11,124 nucleotides of DNA from positions 14,697 through 25,820 of the forward strand of contig MU158640.1 of NCBI GenBank assembly GCA_015711895.1, read 5' to 3'. The stretch comes from Candidatus Solincola tengchongensis (lineage in GTDB: Bacteria; Actinomycetota; Geothermincolia; Geothermincolales; RBG-13-55-18). This document shows, piece after piece, positions 6,780 through 11,124 of the stretch (position 1 is its first letter; each line of letters begins with the position of its first letter). The translations under genes were made by a program, and so were the position numbers. The notes beneath the pieces were generated by a model that did not search any database, was not told the origin of the DNA, and was given only the letters and a program-made list of their open reading frames with translations.

Positions 6780-7874
6780 TCAGGCCGTAACCGCGCTCTT
6801 TTTCGCCTGCCCCTTGGGGCTCAAGGAGACTTCCAGCACTCCATCTTCCGAAAAATTCCATTCCAGGTGGGTATCCACGTCATAGGTCATCTCGTAGAGC
6901 CCCTGGACCAGGCCGACCACCATCAGGTGAAGAAAGGCGTTCTCGATGCGGAAGTATAGCCCTCTCTGGTTGGATCTCAACTCCGTGAGGTTCCCCAAGC
7001 CTCGCAGGGCCAGCTGGTCCCGCATGTCCAGGCGCCCCATTCCCTCGATGCTGTAGAAGCCGGCGCGCACGAAGCGCCTCTGGGCCTCTATGAACATGCC
7101 GGGTAAGTCCTCGCCGAGTTCGTTCTCCAATTCGCCGAATATGGCGTCCACCTCCATCCCGGTCATGATCATGCGCTTTCCGGTGGTGGAGCCCAGGATT
7201 ATCCCGCGCTCCGGGTGCCAGCGGTAATTGGAAAGAGCCAGAGGTCCGCCGCAGCTCTTGCACCTCTCCAACTCCACGTCTCCCTCCCTCACGGGGAAAT
7301 GGCGGAATTTCAGCCTGCCCTTGAGCTCCTCCGGGTGCGAGGAGACGTAACAGGTTATCTCGTAGAGGTCCTCGGTGAGCCTCCGGTACTTCGCCGCGAG
7401 GTCACAGCCGAAGAGTATCTCGAAAGCGCCGGCCATGTCCCCACAGGCCAGCGGCACCGAGTAGGGTTCGGAGATGGTCTCCACCACATAGTCGTCGACA
7501 TCCTTTTCGAAACGATAATCGACAACCTCGTACCTTCCGTAACCCATGAGCCTGGCCGTGAGGCGGAGGCCGTCATTGACCGGCCGCCAGTCCAGCTCAC
7601 GGCGGCGCAGGAGCTCCTTGGTCACGTCGGGTATCAGGCTCCCCAGATAGGCCCGCACGGCCCTCCTCTTGGCGGTTATCAGCATGTGCTCGATCGGAAG
7701 GCCTATGAGTTCCTGGACTCCTGCGAAAAGGGGATCGAGGTTCTCGCATTCCACGAAGACCATACGGTTGCGGCGATCACGGCTCTGCACGATGATGCCG
7801 CCGTTAAGCCACATGTGTTCCGAGGTGATATGGCGGGGAACCCCGCACTCCGGGCATAGCTCTATGCCGGTCAT
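6780..7874 (-). CDS. Unrecognised cytosolic protein with two tandem CxxC modules (possibly V4R-like)
   Basis: A 364-residue protein; the ATG at 7874 is chosen because AAAGGGG lies eight bases upstream and residue 7 already starts the first motif. I do not recognise a named family with certainty. It is an internal duplication. Module 1 (residues 7-175) starts CPECGVP and module 2 (205-351) starts CKSCGGP. Both then show GII 19 residues on, an R-M pair, D-x-x-F (DPLF 47-50; DAIF 243-246), and 20 residues later an RR-x-V-R-A segment (70-75; 266-271). Each ends with a G-(A/L)-(F/Y)-E helix (149-152; 325-328) and beta strands. One CxxC per module suggests that the two pairs bind one zinc together. 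The tail of each module (aromatic or acidic strand, then small-residue helix, then Glu) recalls V4R small-ligand domains, an inference only. No signal peptide or membrane segment is seen. It lies downstream of the SCP2-like gene on the same strand. Confidence 0.75.
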   Translation of the reverse strand: MTGIELCPECGVPRHITSEHMWLNGGIIVQSRDRRNRMVFVECENLDPLFAGVQELIGLPIEHMLITAKRRAVRAYLGSLIPDVTKELLRRRELDWRPVNDGLRLTARLMGYGRYEVVDYRFEKDVDDYVVETISEPYSVPLACGDMAGAFEILFGCDLAAKYRRLTEDLYEITCYVSSHPEELKGRLKFRHFPVREGDVELERCKSCGGPLALSNYRWHPERGIILGSTTGKRMIMTGMEVDAIFGELENELGEDLPGMFIEAQRRFVRAGFYSIEGMGRLDMRDQLALRGLGNLTELRSNQRGLYFRIENAFLHLMVVGLVQGLYEMTYDVDTHLEWNFSEDGVLEVSLSPKGQAKKSAVTA

Positions 7875-7950
7875 GCCAACGCCCCTTTCTCCCGTCCTCC
7901 AACCTTTTCTAGAAAAAACCCCGTGCACCGTTACACTTCATCACGGCTAA

Positions 7951-7979
7951 ATTATCGTCCGATTGCGGGATGCGTATAA
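7951..7979 (-). promoter_or_regulatory. Weak promoter-like sequence for the CxxC-module gene
   Basis: GATAAT on the minus strand (7956-7951) matches five of six -10 bases. TTATAC (7979-7974) lies 17 nt upstream but is a poor -35. It would give a leader of about 70 nt before the ATG at 7874. The palindrome at 7984-7997 lies four bases upstream of the -35, as expected for a regulator site. Confidence 0.25.
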
Positions 7980-7983
7980 GACA

Positions 7984-7997
7984 GTACCAATCGGTAC
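7984..7997. promoter_or_regulatory. Palindrome GTACC-AATC-GGTAC, possible operator
   Basis: GTACC (7984-7988) and GGTAC (7993-7997) are perfect inverted repeats. Of the four central bases only the outer pair breaks symmetry, so 12 of 14 positions are symmetric. The GGT/ACC half-site style resembles TetR-family operators. It lies in the 241-nt gap between the SCP2-like gene and the CxxC-module gene, just ahead of a possible promoter. No regulator gene is in the window. Confidence 0.35.
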
Positions 7998-8014
7998 GTT
8001 CAGAGTGGGCGACG

Positions 8015-8044
8015 AAAGAAAAGGTGGACCGCGGGCACTCCCGC
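8015..8044 (-). terminator. Terminator-like hairpin after the SCP2-like gene
   Basis: GCGGG (8031-8035) and CCCGC (8040-8044) form a 5-bp stem with a 4-nt loop. On the minus strand it is followed, after eight bases, by TTTTCTTT (8022-8015). It lies 72 nt past the stop of the SCP2-like gene. The T-run is displaced from the stem, so this may be weak or incidental. Confidence 0.3.
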
Positions 8045-8115
8045 CGCAGCCGGCGCCGCCTTATTCGTGCCCTGTCGAGAAACCCCTCGCCGTAGAGGGC
8101 CGCCCTGAAGCCGTC

Positions 8116-8685
8116 TCAGTCAGAGAGGGAGAATTCCTCCCTTATGAAATCCACCCAGGGCTTGAAGGCCTCGACCTCTTCCGGGGGTATCTCGTCCAGG
8201 AAGATGGTGTCCACCATTCCCACCAGCTCGGTGAGTCGGGTGGCGGCCTTGGCGTAGCGCACGATGGTGGGCAGGTTGCCCTTCAGTCTTATCTTCCCCT
8301 GGATCATCCCCTTCGTGGCATCCAGTTCCCCGGTCATCACCTGCTTCCAACGATGGTAATCCGCAGTCAGTACGTAATCGCCCTCCTCGCCCACCGACCT
8401 CGGAACAAGGCGCACAGAGCGGCATTCCCCGTTCCACAGGTCCAGCATGAGGTACATGTCATCCTCCAGCCCCACCCCCGGTTCGGGGAGGATGTGGATG
8501 ACCACCGATCCTTCCCAGCCCCTGGCCAGCCTGCGGTAGGTCTCGTCCTCCTGGATGAGCTTTCGGTAAGCACCTATCCAGGCCGGGGTGCCCATGATGT
8601 AGGGGGGCTTTTCCACCTCCGACAGATCGCCCACCAGACCCTCGAAAGCCTCCTCCCATTCCGCGGTACCGTAGACGTAAGCCAT
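8116..8685 (-). CDS. SCP2 sterol-carrier-like lipid-binding protein
   Basis: A 189-residue cytosolic protein. The start ATG at 8685 has GGGGAGG seven bases upstream, which beats the open extension to 8730. The segment GKIRLKGNLPTIVRYAKAAT (130-149) carries the G-K-(I/L)-x-(L/V)-x-G-N/D core and amphipathic helix of the SCP2 fold. It is preceded by strands SVVIHILP and DDMYLMLDLW and by DYVLTADYHRWKQVMTGELD, where SCP2 proteins usually have a strand and a helix. SCP2-fold proteins bind lipids or acyl-CoA in a hydrophobic tunnel and present them to enzymes; the ligand here is unknown. The first 55 residues (MAYVYGTAEWEEAF...) are an acidic, aromatic helical extension seen in many bacterial stand-alone SCP2 relatives. 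No signal peptide is present. It is the first gene of the minus-strand block and is divergent from the haloalkane dehalogenase gene. Confidence 0.7.
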   Translation of the reverse strand: MAYVYGTAEWEEAFEGLVGDLSEVEKPPYIMGTPAWIGAYRKLIQEDETYRRLARGWEGSVVIHILPEPGVGLEDDMYLMLDLWNGECRSVRLVPRSVGEEGDYVLTADYHRWKQVMTGELDATKGMIQGKIRLKGNLPTIVRYAKAATRLTELVGMVDTIFLDEIPPEEVEAFKPWVDFIREEFSLSD

Positions 8686-9204
8686 CTCCGCACCTCCCCT
8701 TTCCGTTCTCCGGATCGGAAACCATCGCAACCCCCCGGCACAGTCGAGGCAAATGATAGCACCCTGGCCGGCCCCTTTCCGACGACCTCCACACCTCCGC
8801 TCCCACGCGAACCCCCTTTTCCCTCAACGTAACGGCAAACGGCGTGGCTATTGAACTGACACCCGGGTACCGAAAGGCCATGCGCATCGACCCGCCCGGG
8901 GGGGACTGTTCTCCTTGCACCTCTACGCCTAGCCGGCAACTCCCGTTACCCTCCGTCAGGCCCCGCCGATCAACGGGACGGTGGGCCGTTTAAACATCAT
9001 CCCCAGGAGGTATAAAAGAGGCGCGAGATGGAAGCAGGACATGGATATGAGACCCGGTCCCGGGAATGGCGAGGGAAATCCAGAAAACACTTTCGAGCCG
9101 CTGGGAGGGTCAGATTCCCGGATCAAGACCGCGCTGCGTCCGCAAACAGGCCCTCGCCTTTCGGGTATGATCGACTGGAGGGAAAGCAAAGGAGTCGAGA
9201 GGAG
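8686..9204. other. 519-nt divergent intergenic region
   Basis: This spacer separates the SCP2-like gene (minus) from the haloalkane dehalogenase gene (plus). I find no convincing gene. It holds the SCP2 ribosome site (GGGGAGG, 8692-8698), a -10-like TATCAT for the minus strand (8758-8753) with no good -35, a 7-bp inverted repeat TCCCGTT/AACGGGA (8941-8947 and 8972-8978), and the plus-strand promoter-like pair at 8989-9016. The frame of the dehalogenase stays open back to ATG 9028, but that stretch is Arg-rich, lacks a well-placed ribosome site and matches nothing in the family. Confidence 0.5.
8989..9016 (+). promoter_or_regulatory. Promoter-like sequence for the dehalogenase-amidohydrolase operon
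   Basis: TTTAAA (8989-8994; four of six -35 bases) and TATAAA (9011-9016; five of six -10 bases) are separated by 16 nt. This is the best sigma-70-like pair in the divergent spacer. A start near 9023 would leave an untranslated leader of about 180 nt before the ATG at 9205. The -35 is embedded in the palindrome GTTTAAAC (8988-8995), and a 7-bp inverted repeat lies just upstream. Confidence 0.4.
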
Positions 9205-10110
9205 ATGAAAATTCTGCGCACTCCCGATGAAAGGTTCAATGACCTCCCCGGCTATCCTTTCGAGCCGCATTACACACTCATCCCGGACGGAGAGGGCGGC
9301 TCCCTGCGCATACATCACCTGGACGAGGGTGACCCCGACGGAGAGGTGGTGCTCATGCTCCACGGCGAACCGTCCTGGTCTTACCTCTACCGCAAGATGA
9401 TACCCATCCTGGTGGAAGCCGGGTTCCGCGCCGTGGCCCCGGACCTGGTGGGCTTCGGACGTTCGGACAAGCCCGCGCGCCGCGAGGATTATACCTACGC
9501 ACGCCACGTGGAATGGATGCGGGAATGGTTGAACCGCACGGGATTGCGGGATATAAACCTGGTATGCCAGGACTGGGGAGGGCTTATAGGCCTGCGGCTG
9601 GTGGCCGAGCGCCCTCACCTCTTCTCCCGGGTGGTGGCGGCAAATACCGGCCTGCCCACGGGAGATTACCCTCTGGGAGAGGCCTTCATGGCCTGGCGTA
9701 GATTCTCCCAGGAGACTCCCGAGCTGCCCATCGGAAGGATCATCCAGTCGGGTTGCGTGAGTCCTCTCCCTCCCGAGGTGGTCGCCGCCTACGAGGCCCC
9801 CTTCCCGGATGAGAGCTACAAGGAGGGGGCACGCATATTCCCCTCCCTGGTGCCCATATCCCCCGACGACCCCGCTGCGGAGGACAACCGCAGGGCCTGG
9901 GAGAGCCTGCGCCGCTTCGACAGGCCATTCCTCACCGCCTTCAGCGACGGGGACCCCATAACCCGCGGGGGCGACGCCCTGCTGCAATCGCTGATCCCGG
10001 GTGCCCGGGGGCGGAAACACGTGACCATCAAGGGAGCAGGTCACTTTCTCCAGGAAGACAAAGGAGAGGAGCTGGCCGCGGTGGTGGTGGACTTCATCCG
10101 TGGAAGCTGA
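9205..10110 (+). CDS. Haloalkane dehalogenase, DhlA/DhmA-like (HLD-I type)
   Basis: A 301-residue cytosolic alpha/beta-hydrolase that would replace a halogen on an alkyl carbon with hydroxyl, releasing halide and H+. The oxyanion motif HGEPSW is at 53-58. The nucleophile elbow QDWGG (122-126) gives Asp123 and halide-binding Trp124. The acid is probably Asp250 in FSDGDPIT, and the base is His280 in GHFLQED. A cap-domain tryptophan, Trp164 (MAWRRF), is a good second halide ligand. The Asp-His-Asp order with the acid late in the chain is the HLD-I pattern. The start RTPDERFNDLPGYPFEPHY closely parallels the start of Xanthobacter DhlA (recalled, not computed), which fixes ATG 9205 rather than 9028. 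Ribosome sites are AAAGGAG ten bases upstream or AGAGGAG directly adjacent, neither ideal. The cap is about ten residues shorter than in DhlA, as in mycobacterial homologues of about 300 residues. The natural substrate is unknown. The next gene is 37 nt away. Confidence 0.85.
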   Translation: MKILRTPDERFNDLPGYPFEPHYTLIPDGEGGSLRIHHLDEGDPDGEVVLMLHGEPSWSYLYRKMIPILVEAGFRAVAPDLVGFGRSDKPARREDYTYARHVEWMREWLNRTGLRDINLVCQDWGGLIGLRLVAERPHLFSRVVAANTGLPTGDYPLGEAFMAWRRFSQETPELPIGRIIQSGCVSPLPPEVVAAYEAPFPDESYKEGARIFPSLVPISPDDPAAEDNRRAWESLRRFDRPFLTAFSDGDPITRGGDALLQSLIPGARGRKHVTIKGAGHFLQEDKGEELAAVVVDFIRGS

Positions 10111-10135
10111 GAGCGTGCGGCGAGCGAGCTTTTGG

Positions 10136-10141
10136 GGAGGT
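10136..10141 (+). promoter_or_regulatory. Shine-Dalgarno GGAGGT of the amidohydrolase gene
   Basis: GGAGGT ends six bases before ATG 10148, an ideal spacing. It lies in the 37-nt gap after the dehalogenase stop and supports co-transcription with separate translation initiation. Confidence 0.7.
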
Positions 10142-10147
10142 GCGGGA

Positions 10148-11124
10148 ATGTTCGACATCCTGATTCGAGGGGGCCGGGTGGTCGACGGAACGGGCGGCGC
10201 GCCCCGCACGGCGGATGTGGCGGTCAAGGACGGGAGGATCGCGGAGGTGGGGAACCTCTCCGAGGCCCAATCGCTCGCCACCATCAAGGCGGAGGGAAAG
10301 GTGGTGGCTCCCGGTTTCATCGACATCCACAGCCACAATGAGCTGTACGTCATCCGTGACGACTACCGCGAACTGTTCGAGCCCTATGTAAGGCAGGGCA
10401 TCACGACCTGCGTGGTCTCCAACTGCGGATGGTCACTGGCCCCCTGGCCGATCCGACACGATGAGCTTTTCCGCTCCACACTTCACAGCATGGGCGTCTC
10501 ACGCGAATTCCGTCCGGAGTGGGAAACCCAGAGTGAGTTCATGGAATGGCTGCGCAAGCGCGGGTTGCCCATCAACTTCGTGCCCCTGTCGGCTCACGGA
10601 CCCATCCGCATAGCGGTCATGGGCCCACAGGCCCGCTTCTGCACTCCGGAGGAGCTGGAGAGGATGAAGGAGCTGGTGCGCCGGGACATGGAAGCCGGGT
10701 GCCGGGGCTTCTCCACCGGGCTCACCTACTGCCCGGGCATGTACGCCCACACCGACGAGCTGGTGGAGCTGGCAAAGGTGAGCCGGGAACACGGCGGCCG
10801 TTACGTGAGCCACGTCCGCTCCCTGACGGACACCTTCGACCGCGCCGTTGAGGAAGCCGTGGAGATAGCCCGGCGCAGCGATTCCCCGCTCCAGGTGAGC
10901 CATTTCATGTGCGTCCCCAATCTTGGACGGATGGCCGACCTGGTCTATGCGGCAACCGGCTTGATGGAGGTGATCAACCGCGTCATCCCCCTTCCTGGGG
11001 TTCCCAACGGGGTGCTGCTAAGGGCATATGAGGTCGTGGACAGGGCGCTGGACGAAGGCATTGACGTGGGGCTCGACTTCATCCCCTACGTGATGGGCAA
11101 CACCACGGCGCCCCAGCTCTCCCC
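10148..11124 (+). CDS. N-acyl-D-amino-acid deacylase family amidohydrolase, 3'-truncated by window
   Basis: The frame is open from ATG 10148 to the window end (325 codons plus two bases), so the C-terminal third or so is missing. It opens with the typical beta-sandwich start MFDILIRGGRVVDGTG and DGRIAEVG, then APGFIDIHSHNE with metal-binding His61 and His63. Further residues match those known from D-aminoacylase: Cys93 in SNCG, GFSTGLTY (187-194), His222 in YVSHVR, and His252 in QVSHF. The final catalytic aspartate would lie beyond the window. The family hydrolyses N-acyl-D-amino acids to D-amino acids and carboxylates, and also includes dihydropyrimidinase-like and other amidases, so the substrate is open. 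It is cytosolic, with no signal peptide. It follows the haloalkane dehalogenase by 37 nt on the same strand, probably in one operon. Confidence 0.85.
   Translation, partial: MFDILIRGGRVVDGTGGAPRTADVAVKDGRIAEVGNLSEAQSLATIKAEGKVVAPGFIDIHSHNELYVIRDDYRELFEPYVRQGITTCVVSNCGWSLAPWPIRHDELFRSTLHSMGVSREFRPEWETQSEFMEWLRKRGLPINFVPLSAHGPIRIAVMGPQARFCTPEELERMKELVRRDMEAGCRGFSTGLTYCPGMYAHTDELVELAKVSREHGGRYVSHVRSLTDTFDRAVEEAVEIARRSDSPLQVSHFMCVPNLGRMADLVYAATGLMEVINRVIPLPGVPNGVLLRAYEVVDRALDEGIDVGLDFIPYVMGNTTAPQLS

Noticed and set aside
6765..8775. The 10-mer GGGGCCGGCC at 6765-6774 (+) and 8766-8775 (-), considered as a repeat pair.
   Set aside because: A GC-only 10-mer occurring twice in a GC-rich window is likely chance, and the flanks share nothing.
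9028..9204. N-terminal extension of the haloalkane dehalogenase from ATG 9028 (59 extra residues).
   Set aside because: The extension is Arg-rich and without family similarity, the AGGAGG upstream is about 17 nt from the ATG and overlaps the promoter spacer, and the protein from 9205 already begins like DhlA.
8956..10353. 465-codon minus-strand open frame over the dehalogenase and the spacer.
   Set aside because: It is antisense to a gene with a full catalytic set, spans the non-coding spacer, and shows no recognisable domain.
1..11124. Defence system, CRISPR array, toxin-antitoxin pair, secondary-metabolite cluster, prophage or transposase.
   Set aside because: No repeats with regular spacers, no nuclease, helicase or transposase motifs, and no small overlapping gene pairs were found. 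The identified genes are metabolic, lipid-related or surface proteins.

Overview
This is a GC-rich bacterial chromosomal segment (about 60% GC by eye, with frequent AGG arginine and ATA isoleucine codons). The gene mix is an ADP-forming acyl-CoA synthetase alpha subunit, an SCP2-like protein, a DhlA-like haloalkane dehalogenase and a D-aminoacylase-type amidohydrolase. It fits a soil, sediment or hot-spring lineage, perhaps a deep-branching Actinomycetota. No rRNA, tRNA or marker gene is present, so the taxonomy is a guess. I see no phage, integrase, transposase, CRISPR array or defence operon.

Layout. (1) Bases 1-1578, + strand: the 3' two-thirds or so of a GH38 alpha-mannosidase-like gene, cut by the window edge. 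(2) 1579-1870: an unusually AT-rich intergenic stretch with nested hairpins and a 16-bp inverted repeat enclosing 73 nt. (3) 1871-2320, +: a small lipoprotein with a TTG start. (4) 2334-2354: a strong hairpin whose T-run serves the minus strand, between convergent genes. (5) 2371-8685: four genes, all on the minus strand. In transcription order they are an SCP2-like lipid-binding protein (8685-8116), an unrecognised protein built from two repeated CxxC modules (7874-6780), a 913-residue exported metallophosphoesterase (6638-3897) and a stand-alone NDP-forming acyl-CoA ligase alpha subunit (3813-2371). Gaps of 83-241 nt, with promoter-like or hairpin sequences, suggest several transcription units rather than one tight operon. 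(6) 8686-9204: a 519-nt non-coding divergent spacer with a promoter-like sequence for the plus strand. (7) 9205 to the right edge, +: a haloalkane dehalogenase and, 37 nt downstream, an N-acyl-D-amino-acid deacylase family amidohydrolase that runs off the window. These two look like one operon.

How they may work together: the dehalogenase and amidohydrolase pair suggests catabolism or detoxification of small organic compounds. The SCP2-like protein and the acyl-CoA ligase subunit suggest lipid or acyl-CoA handling. No single pathway is proved by the sequence. The points most worth a second look are the duplicated CxxC protein, the 105-nt inverted-repeat element with a competing-hairpin arrangement beside it, and the short-cap haloalkane dehalogenase. 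No clearly new multi-gene system is visible.
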